Source of the DNA: Lysobacter sp. ISL-50
GTDB lineage: Bacteria; Pseudomonadota; Gammaproteobacteria; Xanthomonadales; Xanthomonadaceae
DNA: 56,870 nucleotides
Assembly: GCF_018612875.1 (NCBI RefSeq)
Contig: NZ_JAGGRI010000014.1
Location: 1 to 56,870, forward strand
Reading direction: 5' to 3'
The position numbers were made by a program, and so were the translations under genes. Below, piece by piece: positions 34,522-42,747 of the stretch. Numbering within the stretch: position 1 is the first letter of the stretch; every line of letters begins with the position of its first letter. Below the pieces are notes generated by a model, which was not told the origin of the DNA, did not search any database, and saw nothing but the letters and a program-made list of their open reading frames with translations.

Positions 34522-35382
34522 TCAGCGTTCAGGTAGCGGAATGTATTCGTGCTCGCCCTGGATCTGCCCGAAACGGCCTTCGGCCCAGTCCTGCTTGGCC
34601 TGTTCGATCCGCTCGCGCGAGCTTGAGACGAAGTTCCACCACAGGTGACGGGGGCCGTCGAGAGGCTCGCCGCCGAGCAGCATGGCCTTGAGCGCGGTCT
34701 TGGCGCGCAGCCGCGGACGGGTGCCGGGATCGAGCACCACCAGATGCCGCTCGGGCAGGTCGGCGCCGTCGAGCTGGGCCTCGCCTTCGAGCAGATACAG
34801 CGCGCGCTCGGCGTGGCTGTCTTCGATATCCAACTCGGCGTCCGGGTCCAGGTCGATCGCCACGTACAGCGTGTCGGCGAATACGCGCACCGGCGATTCC
34901 TCGCCGAAACCGCGGCCGGCGACGATGCGCAGCCAGGCGCCGTCGCGGCGCTGCTGCGGCAGGGTCGCGGCGGGGTGGTGATGGAAGGCCGGCGCGGTTT
35001 CCTCGAACGAGCGCGGCAGCGCGACCCAGGTCTGCATGCCGTGCAGCGGGTGGCCGTCGGCACGCGGTTTCTGCGGGGTGCGCTCGGAATGGGCGATGCC
35101 GCGGCCGGCGGTCATCCAGTTCACGTCGCCCGGATTGATGTCCTGGACGCTGCCGAGGGTGTCGCGATGGCCGATCGAGCCGGCCCACAGAAACGTCACC
35201 GTGGCCAGACCGATGTGCGGATGCGGGCGCACGTCGATGCCCTGGCCGGGCGCGAACACCGCCGGTCCCATGTGATCGACGAACACGAACGGCCCGACCG
35301 AGCGCGCCTGAATGCTGGGCACGGCGCGGCGGACCTGGAACCCGCCGAGGTCGTGAACGCGCGGGGCGATGATCGTGGTCAT
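34522..35382 (-). CDS. Pirin family protein (bicupin), second copy
   Basis: This 286-residue pirin shares the cupin metal motif with the first copy but is clearly a different branch: RRAVPSIQARSVGPFVFVDH, RPHPHIGLATVTFLWAGSIG (metal His), INPGDVNWMTAGRGIAHSER and GMQTWVALPRSFEE. The C-terminal cupin ends with GPRHLWWNFVSSSRERIEQA, a signature of the YhhW/YhaK-type pirins. Its role may be quercetinase-like or regulatory. I chose the ATG at 35382 because AGGAG stands eight bases upstream and the family begins with a short lead before VHDLGGF. An upstream gap of 287 bases to the next gene carries no recognisable element. Confidence 0.9.
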   Translation of the reverse strand: MTTIIAPRVHDLGGFQVRRAVPSIQARSVGPFVFVDHMGPAVFAPGQGIDVRPHPHIGLATVTFLWAGSIGHRDTLGSVQDINPGDVNWMTAGRGIAHSERTPQKPRADGHPLHGMQTWVALPRSFEETAPAFHHHPAATLPQQRRDGAWLRIVAGRGFGEESPVRVFADTLYVAIDLDPDAELDIEDSHAERALYLLEGEAQLDGADLPERHLVVLDPGTRPRLRAKTALKAMLLGGEPLDGPRHLWWNFVSSSRERIEQAKQDWAEGRFGQIQGEHEYIPLPER

Positions 35383-35669
35383 GGCGGGCACTCCTGCAAG
35401 GCTGATGCAGGCAGATTGGCACGACTTTTCTGCAATCGGGTTATCGGTCCTGCAACTCGGTGTTGCAGCGGGCACGCTTGAGTGGCGCCTGTGTGGGCTC
35501 GATCGGCGGGGGCGATGAGCGCGGGTGCCGTGCGGAGCGCGGAGCGGGCTCTGGCACGGTGCGCGTGGGATGGCGCGCTCGTGCCTTCGTTGCGCGTGCG
35601 GCTGTTCACGCCGCTGCTCGTTAATTCACCGCGGCGACGACCCGACCGTGCCGTCGCGCAGCATCGCGC

Positions 35670-36092
35670 TTACTTCGCGTTGACCAGCAGTTTGGCGGTC
35701 GGCGGATCGGCGGAATCCAGCGACTGCAGTTCGAACGCCCAGGCGCCGGCGTTCTTGCTGCGATCATTGGCGCTGTTGAACGACAGCGCGCTGCTGTGGC
35801 CGTCGGCGCCGGTAAATTGGAATTCCAGCACCGCCTCGCCAGCCCAGATGCATTGCACGTCGGGCTTGCAGCGCGAGTCGGAGGTCACCGCGACGAAGCG
35901 CAGTTGCGAGCGATCGGACAGGACCACGCTGCGGCCAGGCTGCAGCGACACCGACTGGCCGGCGCGCACGGTCTCAGGCGCGGCGCCGGAGGAGCCGCCG
36001 GTCGCGGCGGAAGCGCCCGCCGGCCCGGCATGCGCGCATGCGGTCAGGGCGAGGACACACGACAGCAGCGGCAGGACGATCAGCGGCTTCAT
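35670..36092 (-). CDS. Lipoprotein of unknown function
   Basis: The 140-residue product has a lipoprotein signal (MKPLIVLPLLSCVLALTAC, lipidated Cys at 19). An Ala/Gly-rich tether and a beta-rich domain follow (SLQPGRSVVLSDRSQLRFVA, SRCKPDVQCIWAGEAVLEFQ, with two Cys probably disulfide-linked). The segment 'VQCIWAGEA' recalls short bacterial secreted lipoproteins that are conserved but not characterised. The start has GGAG seven bases upstream; earlier Met codons in the frame lack a signal sequence. It sits 88 bases from the SixA-like gene on the same strand. Confidence 0.75.
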   Translation of the reverse strand: MKPLIVLPLLSCVLALTACAHAGPAGASAATGGSSGAAPETVRAGQSVSLQPGRSVVLSDRSQLRFVAVTSDSRCKPDVQCIWAGEAVLEFQFTGADGHSSALSFNSANDRSKNAGAWAFELQSLDSADPPTAKLLVNAK

Positions 36093-36180
36093 CGGACGGC
36101 TCCATTCGGGCATGCATCGCATGCTGGGCGATCGGCGTCCGCGCGTCCAGACGCAAAACCGCGGCGTAACGCGCTTCAGG

Positions 36181-36693
36181 TCACCGATCGCGCGTCTGAG
36201 TGAGCTGCGCGCGGCCGTTCGCGTCGACATCGATGCGCATGCGCCGGTCGAACTCGGTTTCCGGCATCGGCTCCACCGTGCAGCCGCACAGCGCCGCGGA
36301 GATCAGCGGTGCGGTGTTGCTGTGGCCGACGATGAGGGTGGTGCCCTGCGGATGATCGCGACGCACTTGCGCGGCGAATTCCCCCGCCGGCAGCTTGGCG
36401 TCGTAGGTCGTCGTGCTCAGCCCATGCGCGTGCGCCGCCGGTTCGCCGGTTTGCTGCGTGCGCCGGTAAGCGGTGGCGTAGACCGCGCGCAGCGGCTCGT
36501 TCTTCAGCCAGACCGCGAGGCGCTCGGCGCGGGCGCGGCCGGCGTAGGTGAGATTCGGATCGCGCGGATCGTCGCTGGCCTTTTCGGCGTGGCGCACGAC
36601 CACGTAACTGGCGCCCGGCGCCGGCGGCGCGCTCGCGCAGGCGGCGAGCGAAACGCACAGAGCAATGGCGGCCAGACGCGGGATCGGATGCAT
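36181..36693 (-). CDS. Lipoprotein of the histidine phosphatase superfamily (SixA-like)
   Basis: This 170-residue branch-1 histidine phosphatase keeps both catalytic motifs, VVVRHAEKASDD (nucleophile His) and TTLIVGHSNTAPL (second His), with an Arg in YATAYRRTQQTGEPA. A lipoprotein signal precedes it (MHPIPRLAAIALCVSLAAC), so the enzyme faces the periplasm, unlike cytoplasmic SixA, and probably acts on small phosphoesters. Substrate specificity is unknown. It is followed by another lipoprotein gene and lies 72 bases from the GlcG-like gene; the three may share a transcript. Confidence 0.85.
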   Translation of the reverse strand: MHPIPRLAAIALCVSLAACASAPPAPGASYVVVRHAEKASDDPRDPNLTYAGRARAERLAVWLKNEPLRAVYATAYRRTQQTGEPAAHAHGLSTTTYDAKLPAGEFAAQVRRDHPQGTTLIVGHSNTAPLISAALCGCTVEPMPETEFDRRMRIDVDANGRAQLTQTRDR

Positions 36694-36765
36694 AGGGAAG
36701 TCCTGTGAATGGATTCGTTCGCTGAGGCGACTGCCGAGCTTACTGCGACCGGTTCGCCGCGCGGC

Positions 36766-37263
36766 TTATTTCAGCAAATCCGCGCCGGCCTGGGCGATCT
36801 CGCCGTCCTGCGCGGCCTGTGCCCCGGACACGCCGATGCCGCCGATCACCTGATCGCCGTGCAGCAAGCGCACGCCGCCTTCGATCGGCGTGATTCCCGG
36901 CAGCCCGAGCACGACGTTGTTGCCCTCGCTGAGCAGCTTCTGGTGGAAGGCGGTATCGCGGCGATAGTTCACCGCGTGCACGGCCTTGCCGATGGCGACC
37001 TCGACGCTGGAATTGGGCGTGCCGTCCATGCGCTGGAAGTGCATGAGCCGGCCGGCGTCGTCGACGATCGCGATCGACACGCGCAGTCCCTGCGCCCGCG
37101 CCTTGTCCTCGGCGGCCTGGGCGATCTGTTTGACCGCGGCGAGATTGAGCACGGCGCGTTGCGAGAGTTCGATCTTCATGGCGGCCGTTGCGGTAAAGCC
37201 GATGCCGATGAGCAGCGGCGTCAGCCACACGAGGGCGAAGGAGCGTGCGTGACTGGACGGCAT
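36766..37263 (-). CDS. GlcG/HbpS-type heme- or corrin-binding family protein with signal peptide
   Basis: This 165-residue member of the GlcG/HbpS (DUF336) family is preceded by a signal peptide (FALVWLTPLLIGIGFTATAA). The family signature is clear: AAEDKARAQGLRVSIAIVDD, AGRLMHFQRMDGTPNSSVEV, AIGKAVHAVNYRR and LPGITPIEGGVRLLHGDQVI, with GVSGAQAAQDGEIAQAG at the end. HbpS binds heme outside the cell in actinobacteria; GlcG functions are poorly known. A start at 37179 (MKIELS) would remove the signal peptide. Neither start has a good ribosome-binding site. The MITE-like element lies 150 bases upstream. Confidence 0.82.
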   Translation of the reverse strand: MPSSHARSFALVWLTPLLIGIGFTATAAMKIELSQRAVLNLAAVKQIAQAAEDKARAQGLRVSIAIVDDAGRLMHFQRMDGTPNSSVEVAIGKAVHAVNYRRDTAFHQKLLSEGNNVVLGLPGITPIEGGVRLLHGDQVIGGIGVSGAQAAQDGEIAQAGADLLK

Positions 37264-37416
37264 GAGGGGCTCGGCGGGGAAAGGAGGCGCCGATGGTGGA
37301 GCGAACGCGGCGATGGTGTGAGTGTGGAATGTCAGGGGAACCGGGCTTGCGAATGCCGCCCGCGAAGCGCCGTCCCTCAGCCGCGCCGCACACCTACAAA
37401 ATCCCCAGCGAACCAG

Positions 37417-37562
37417 TTCCCCCCTTTGAAAAAGGGGGGCTAGGGGGGATTTGCTTTTTCCGCCCGATCATCGCGAACAAGCAAAAGCAAATCCCCCGCG
37501 CGACCGTTCAGTCAGACATCGCAGCCGACGTCAGGCGCCGCCCCCTTTTTCAAAGGGGGCAA
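37417..37562. repeat. MITE-like long palindromic element, copy 2
   Basis: This is the same element as at 16265-16394: outer arms CCCCCTTTGAAAAAGGGGGG (about 37420-37439) and CCCCCTTTTTCAAAGGGGG (about 37541-37559), inner arms GGGGGATTTGC and GCAAATCCCCC (about 37444-37454 and 37485-37496). The arms are conserved and the interior is not. It fills the end of the gap between the mfd stop and the GlcG-like gene, and the rest of the gap (37264-37416) shows nothing. Confidence 0.85.
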
Positions 37563-37572
37563 TGACCAACGC

Positions 37573-40500
37573 TCAGTGCTTGGTATCGAGCAACGTCAAC
37601 AACCCCTTCGCCGCCGCCAATCGCGCCACCGGATCGGGCAAATCCAGCTTGATCTTCAGCCTGTCCGGCCCATCCATCTGATACAGCTTCGGTTGCCCCT
37701 GGATCATCTTGATGATCGACATCGGGTCCACGTTCGGCCGTTCGACGAATTGCAGGCGTCCGCCCTTTTCGCCCAGATCCAGCTTGCGGATGCCCAGTTC
37801 GGTCGCGGCGAGCTTCAGCTCGGCCACCGCGAACAGATGCTTCGCCGCATCCGGCAACAGGCCGAAGCGGTCGATCATCTCGACCTGGAATTCGCGCAGC
37901 TCATCGACGCCGCGCGCGCCGCTGATGCGCTTGTACAAGGTCAGGCGGGTGTGCACGTCGGGCAGATAGTCGTCGGGAATCAACGCCGGAATATGCAGTT
38001 CGACTTCGGCGCCGCGCGCGTCGGTGGAATCCACGTCGGGCAGTTTGCCCTGGCGGATCGAACGCACCGCGCGTTCCAGCAGTTCGGTGTACAGACTGAA
38101 GCCGACCTCGGCCATCTGCCCGCTCTGATCCTCGCCCAGCAATTCGCCGGCGCCGCGGATTTCCAGATCGTGCGTGGCCAGGGTGAAACCTGCGCCGAGT
38201 TCGTCCATCGACGCGATCGCTTCCAGGCGCTTTTGCGCGTCGGAGGTGATCGAGCGCTTGTCCGGCACCACCAGGTACGCATAGGCGCGATGGTGCGAAC
38301 GCCCGACCCGGCCGCGCAGCTGATGCAACTGCGCCAGGCCGAACTTGTCCGCGCGATTCATGATGATGGTGTTGGCGTTCGGGATGTCGATGCCCGATTC
38401 GATGATGGTCGTGCACAGCAGCACGTTGAAGCGCTGCTTGTGGAAGTCGAGCATCACGCTTTCCAGCTCGCGCTCGGCCATCTGGCCGTGGGCGACGCCG
38501 ATGCGCGCTTCGGGCACCAACTCCTCCAGCTGGCGTTTCATCCGGCCGATGCTCTCGACATCGTTGTGCAGGAAGTAGACCTGACCGCCGCGCGACAACT
38601 CGCGCTGGAACGCTTCGCGCAGTTGCATGTCGTCCCAAGGCACGACGAAGGTCTGCACCGCCAGGCGATGCGCCGGCGGGGTGGCGATGATGCTCAGATC
38701 GCGCAGGCCGGCCATGGCCATGTTGAGCGTGCGCGGGATCGGCGTGGCGGTCAGGGTCAGCAGATGCACATTGGCGCGCAGCGCCTTCAATGCTTCCTTC
38801 TGACGCACGCCGAAGCGCTGTTCTTCATCGACGATGACCAGACCCAGGTCCTTGAAGCGCACATCGCCCTGCAGCAGGCGATGGGTGCCGACCACGACGT
38901 CGATCTTGCCTTCGGTCAGCTTCTCCAACTCGGCCTTGATTTCCTTCGTGCTCTTGAAGCGCGAGAGCACTTCGACCTTGAGCGGCCAGTCGGCGAAGCG
39001 GTCGCGGAAATTGCGGTAGTGCTGCTCGGCCAGCAAGGTGGTCGGCACCAGCACCGCGACCTGCTTGCCGGCGGTGGCGGCGACGAAGGCCGCGCGCACC
39101 GCGACTTCGGTCTTGCCGAAGCCGACGTCGCCGCAGACCACGCGGTCCATCGGCTGGCTGCTGCCCAGGTCGCGGATCACCGCTTCGATCGAAGCGTGCT
39201 GATCCGGCGTTTCCTCGAACGGGAATCCGGCCGCGAACGGCTCGTACATCGAGCGGTCCACGTCCAGCGCCAAGCCGGCGCGGGCCTGGCGCTTGGCCTG
39301 GATTTCCAGCAGTTCGGCGGCCACGTCGCGGACCTTTTCCGCGGCCTTGCGCTTGGCTTTGGTCCATTGCTCGCCGCCCAGCGAATGCAGCGGCGCGGTT
39401 TCCACCGACGCGCCGGAGTAGCGGCTGATCAGATGCAACTGCGCGACCGGCACGTACAGCCGGTCGCCCTTGGCGTATTCGATTTCCAGGTATTCGCCGG
39501 GCTGGCCGCCGGCGTCGAGCACGATCAGGCCGCGATAGCGGCCGACGCCGTGATCCTCGTGCACGATCGGCGCGCCTTCGGACAGCTCGCCCAGGTCGCG
39601 GATGATCGCTTCGGGCTCGCGGCCCACGCGCTTGCGCCGGCGCGGTTGCGAGGCGCGTTCGGGAAACAGCTGGCGCTCGGTCAGCACCGCGAGCGCGGGC
39701 TCGGTCAGGGCGAAACCGTCGTCCAGCGGCGCGACCGCGATCGCGAAGCGGCTGTCGCCGTCGCGAAACGCGGTCCAGTCGGCGACCACGTTCGGCGTCA
39801 GCGCCGCGGCCTGCAGCACTTCCAGCAACGCTTCGCGGCGGCCGGCGGTGTCGGCGGCGATCAGCACGCGGCCGGGATAGCTGTCCAGGAACGACTTCAG
39901 CGCCTGCGCCGGCGCGGCGTCGCGCGCGGCCACCGGCAAGGTCGGCGCGGGCTGATCGCCGAGCGCGACCGCTTTGCCGCGTTGCGCATGTTGCTCGCCG
40001 CACAACTCGACGCGCGGCGCGTCGTTGAGTTTTTCGCGCAGGCCGACCGGGGTCAGGTACAGCGCGTCGGGCGGCAACAGCGGCCGTTCCAGATCGTGGC
40101 GGCGCTGTTCGTAGCGCTCGCCGGTGTGAGTCCAGAACTGATCGGCCGCTTCCATCGCGCCGTCGGCGATCACCGGCAGGACTTTGTCGCCCAGGTAATC
40201 GAACAAGGTCGCGGTGTGTTCGAAGAACAGCGGCAGGTAGTACTCGATGCCCGACGGCGCCAGCCCGGCCTTGAGATCCTGATACAGCGCGCTGCGCCGG
40301 GTATCGAGATCGAAGCGTTCGCGCAGCGCGTCCAGTGCGCGCTTGAGCGAGGCGTCGTCGAGCGGCACTTCGCGCCCCGGCAGCAAATGCACGCCCTGGA
40401 TCTTGTCGAGCGAGCGCTGCGATTCGGGATCGAAGGCGCGGATGGTCTCGATTTCGTCGTCGAGCAGTTCGACCCGGAACGGCGAGTCCGCGCCCATCGG

Positions 40501-41049
40501 GTAGACATCGAGCAAGCCGCCGCGCACGGCGAAATCGCCCGGGTCCAGCACTTGCGGTACGTGCCGGTAACCGGCCGATTCGAGCCGGCGTTTTTCGCTG
40601 TCCAAGTCAAGAAGTTGACCCACGCGCACATCGAAACTGCCGCCGACCACATGACGCAGCGGCGCGACGCGTTGCAGCAGCGTCTGCACCGGCACCACCA
40701 CGATGCCGCGCTTGAGCGAAGGCAACCGGTGCAACGCCGACAGGCGCTGCGAGACGATGTCCGGATGCGGACTGAAAAGATCGTAGGGCAGGGTTTCCCA
40801 ATCGGGGAACGGCAGCACCGGCAGCGCGCCGTTTAGCGCGCCGGCCTGACCGAGCAAGGTGCGCAGATCCGATTCGAGTTGATGCGCGCCCTGATTGTCG
40901 CGCGCGACCGCCAACAGCGGGCCGTCGTATTCGCCGGCGGCGCGGGCGATGGCCCAGGCGAGCGCGGAAGGCGAGGCCGGCGCGCGCCACCAGGCGCGCT
41001 GCTGGCCGGTTTTGGGCAGCAGGGACACGGATTCTTTCGTAGGTGGCAT
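37573..41049 (-). CDS. mfd: Transcription-repair coupling factor Mfd
   Basis: This 1158-residue ATP-driven translocase removes stalled RNA polymerase from lesions and recruits UvrA. Domains in order: UvrB-homology module (about 15-350), a linker with a charged patch, the RNA polymerase-interacting CarD/RID module (YRGLIVLDAGGQPGEYLEIE, about 510-545), then the RecG-like helicase with Walker A (GDVGFGKTEVAVRA, about 640) and DEEQ box (VIVDEEQRFGVRQKEALKAL, about 740), TATPIPRTLNMAMAGLRDLS and the QLRGRVGRSHHRAYAYL motif VI. The C-terminal TRCF domain contains DDYLPDVHTRLTLYKRIS. Length matches E. coli Mfd (1148). It stands alone; repeat DNA lies at its 3' end. Confidence 0.97.
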   Translation of the reverse strand: MPPTKESVSLLPKTGQQRAWWRAPASPSALAWAIARAAGEYDGPLLAVARDNQGAHQLESDLRTLLGQAGALNGALPVLPFPDWETLPYDLFSPHPDIVSQRLSALHRLPSLKRGIVVVPVQTLLQRVAPLRHVVGGSFDVRVGQLLDLDSEKRRLESAGYRHVPQVLDPGDFAVRGGLLDVYPMGADSPFRVELLDDEIETIRAFDPESQRSLDKIQGVHLLPGREVPLDDASLKRALDALRERFDLDTRRSALYQDLKAGLAPSGIEYYLPLFFEHTATLFDYLGDKVLPVIADGAMEAADQFWTHTGERYEQRRHDLERPLLPPDALYLTPVGLREKLNDAPRVELCGEQHAQRGKAVALGDQPAPTLPVAARDAAPAQALKSFLDSYPGRVLIAADTAGRREALLEVLQAAALTPNVVADWTAFRDGDSRFAIAVAPLDDGFALTEPALAVLTERQLFPERASQPRRRKRVGREPEAIIRDLGELSEGAPIVHEDHGVGRYRGLIVLDAGGQPGEYLEIEYAKGDRLYVPVAQLHLISRYSGASVETAPLHSLGGEQWTKAKRKAAEKVRDVAAELLEIQAKRQARAGLALDVDRSMYEPFAAGFPFEETPDQHASIEAVIRDLGSSQPMDRVVCGDVGFGKTEVAVRAAFVAATAGKQVAVLVPTTLLAEQHYRNFRDRFADWPLKVEVLSRFKSTKEIKAELEKLTEGKIDVVVGTHRLLQGDVRFKDLGLVIVDEEQRFGVRQKEALKALRANVHLLTLTATPIPRTLNMAMAGLRDLSIIATPPAHRLAVQTFVVPWDDMQLREAFQRELSRGGQVYFLHNDVESIGRMKRQLEELVPEARIGVAHGQMAERELESVMLDFHKQRFNVLLCTTIIESGIDIPNANTIIMNRADKFGLAQLHQLRGRVGRSHHRAYAYLVVPDKRSITSDAQKRLEAIASMDELGAGFTLATHDLEIRGAGELLGEDQSGQMAEVGFSLYTELLERAVRSIRQGKLPDVDSTDARGAEVELHIPALIPDDYLPDVHTRLTLYKRISGARGVDELREFQVEMIDRFGLLPDAAKHLFAVAELKLAATELGIRKLDLGEKGGRLQFVERPNVDPMSIIKMIQGQPKLYQMDGPDRLKIKLDLPDPVARLAAAKGLLTLLDTKH

Positions 41050-41331
41050 AGGGGGCGGCTAGTGTAAAGGGATACGTCGCGCAGGGTTTGCGCGCTTTGC
41101 GCATGCGGTCGCGGAAGCGGGGAACGTTACGCGCTATACCGGGCGGGGGCGGTCCGCAATGGTCCGCGTGGAAGCTTCGCAGGGATGCCGGGGACGCTAG
41201 CAATGGAAGGCCTGCAACCGCAAAGTCCGGCGCGATCGCACAAGGCCCTGTCGCCGCCTCTTTCAATGGAGGCGCCAGGCGCCGAATCAACCGCCGCGCG
41301 GCTGCGCGGCATCTTCCAGGAGAAAGCCATC

Positions 41332-41601
41332 ATGATGAGAAAGATTCTGCGCGATGCGCGCGTGCGTCGCGGCGCCTTCGCCGTGTCGCTGCTGGCGCTG
41401 ACGATGTTCGCCTCGACCGGCTCGGCCGGGCCGGTGATTCCCAACGGCAAGCTGCTGATCACCACCTTCTGGCTGGAAGGCGAGGCGGTCGGCGGCGATG
41501 TGCAGGGCGTATGCGCGCCCGGTGCGCCGATGCCGCTGCCGTGGGGCATCCGCACCAGTCAGAAGACCTATTCGTACATGGATTGCGCGGCGCCGCCATA
41601 A
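41332..41601 (+). CDS. Small secreted protein, possibly DUF6289-like
   Basis: The 89-residue product has a signal peptide (RRGAFAVSLLALTMFASTGS, cut near residue 32) and a short mature part with two Cys (VQGVCAPGAP, YSYMDCAAPP). The pattern 'W-G-I-R-T-S-Q-K-T-Y-x-x-x-D-C' at its end resembles the short DUF6289 proteins that I recall in multiple copies from Lysobacter genomes, but this is from memory and not searched. AGGAG lies nine bases before the ATG at 41332, a second ATG following directly. It stands alone between mfd and a GNAT gene and diverges from mfd. Confidence 0.68.
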   Translation: MMRKILRDARVRRGAFAVSLLALTMFASTGSAGPVIPNGKLLITTFWLEGEAVGGDVQGVCAPGAPMPLPWGIRTSQKTYSYMDCAAPP

Positions 41602-41762
41602 GCGACGACGGCGATGAGCGGGGTTGCGGCGAGGGGTGCCTCGTCGCGGCTTCGCCGTGTCGATGCTTCAGCGGCGTTGGCAACGATGGGGACGCGGTGA
41701 CGGCGCTTGCGTCCAATGCCTCGCGATCGGCAGCGAGCCGCCGATCGGATGAACCCCGGCGA

Positions 41763-42356
41763 TCAGCTTTCGCTCTTGGCCGGGGCCGGATCGTCGCCGA
41801 CCGCGCGCGCGGCCTTGCTGCGCAGATCCAGCGACACCCGGATCAGGCCCGGCGCGTCCTGCTGGAACTCGCGCTCGAACCCCAGCGACTGCGCCAGCGA
41901 CAGCATCGGCGTGTTGTGTTCGAACACGTCGCCGTACAGCCGGTGGACCTTCTTGCCGCGCGCCCACTTCACCAGCCGGGTCATCAAGTAGCGGCCCAAG
42001 CCCATATTGGCGATGTAGCGGCTGACCAGGATCGCGAATTCGGCGTTGTTGCTGCGCTCGTCGAGGGCGACGCGGGCGACCGCGCCGACCAGGGCCTCGC
42101 CCGGAGGCAGGGGCTCGGCGGCGACCAGGGCGAATTCGGTACGCGGGTCGATGCGGGTGAAGCGCTCGGCCATCTCCGGCGTGAGTTCCTTGAGCGCATA
42201 CAGAAAGCGCTGCCGGACCTCGTCGGGCTGGAGCAGGGCGAACCCAGCCCGCAGGGGCTCGGCATCTTCGGGCCTGACCGGACGGATCAGTACCTCGCGC
42301 CCGTTCGGGAGGCGCTGGCGTTCATGCCAGGGCGGTAAGCGTTCACGCGTTGCCAT
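41763..42356 (-). CDS. GNAT family N-acetyltransferase
   Basis: The 197-residue protein of the GNAT fold begins with LPNGREVLIRPVRPEDAEPL, the usual first strand. The acetyl-CoA binding loop is NMGLGRYLMTRLVKWARGKK, and the last helix-strand reads HRLYGDVFEHNTPMLSLAQSLGF. It resembles C-terminal acetyltransferase domains of the Pat (acyl-CoA synthetase/GNAT) type, so protein lysine acetylation is possible. The MATRERL start at 42356 was chosen because homologues begin close before LPPW; an ATG 18 bases upstream is possible. It diverges from the TonB-receptor region. Confidence 0.82.
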   Translation of the reverse strand: MATRERLPPWHERQRLPNGREVLIRPVRPEDAEPLRAGFALLQPDEVRQRFLYALKELTPEMAERFTRIDPRTEFALVAAEPLPPGEALVGAVARVALDERSNNAEFAILVSRYIANMGLGRYLMTRLVKWARGKKVHRLYGDVFEHNTPMLSLAQSLGFEREFQQDAPGLIRVSLDLRSKAARAVGDDPAPAKSES

Positions 42357-42747
42357 GATGGGATAGTGGCACATTGTGACGAATTTGGCCCTTCATCTTC
42401 GTGATGGGCGATCGCCGGTCCGACCGGCGGCGCCGAACAGCCTGAATCCCGTCCCGCAAGGTGAAGGGTGGGCCCTGCGGGGCCGGTGCAGCGACTTTCT
42501 TGACGCAGTCGGCGGTCAAAATGAGAATGGATCGCATGATGGCCGTGTGAACACGGCTTGACAATGCCTCTCGGCCAGCTACAACGCCAGTGCCTGCTTG
42601 CGCTGGCCTTCCGCCAACCGACCCTTCCCGAGTCCCGGCCGGCCCCTCCAGGCGGCGCGAGGCTGCGCGCGCGATCGAAAGCTTGCCGCGCCCGGGTCGC
42701 GCCACGCCGGGCCGGCAGCCACCCACCTTCGTTTCCGGATTCAGACC
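42357..42747. other. Regulatory gap between GNAT gene and TonB-receptor gene
   Basis: No gene is supported in these 391 bases. The only AT-richer part (about 42513-42560) contains the Fur-like site and a TTGACA-like hexamer (TTGACAATGC, 42559-42568), which could be the receptor promoter -35. The following 180 bases are a GC-rich leader. I looked for a cobalamin riboswitch and found none. Confidence 0.45.
42518..42537 (+). promoter_or_regulatory. Possible Fur box upstream of the TonB-dependent receptor
   Basis: AAAATGAGAATGGATCGCAT matches the left half of the Fur consensus (AATGATAAT) well and the right half poorly. It lies 211 bases before the receptor start. Iron regulation is expected for siderophore receptors, which supports but does not prove the call. 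Confidence 0.35.

Noticed and set aside
16265-37562. Insertion sequence flanked by the two long palindromes (composite transposon)
   Set aside because: The 21 kb between them contains ordinary chromosomal genes such as bpt, tesB, rlmKL and aqpZ and no transposase.
37576-40836. 1086-codon frame antisense to mfd
   Set aside because: It is the codon-bias shadow of mfd, with repetitive Arg/Gln/His composition and no domain; mfd is unambiguous.
42560-42747. Cobalamin riboswitch before the TonB-dependent receptor
   Set aside because: No B12-box-like sequence is found, and the receptor resembles siderophore receptors rather than BtuB.
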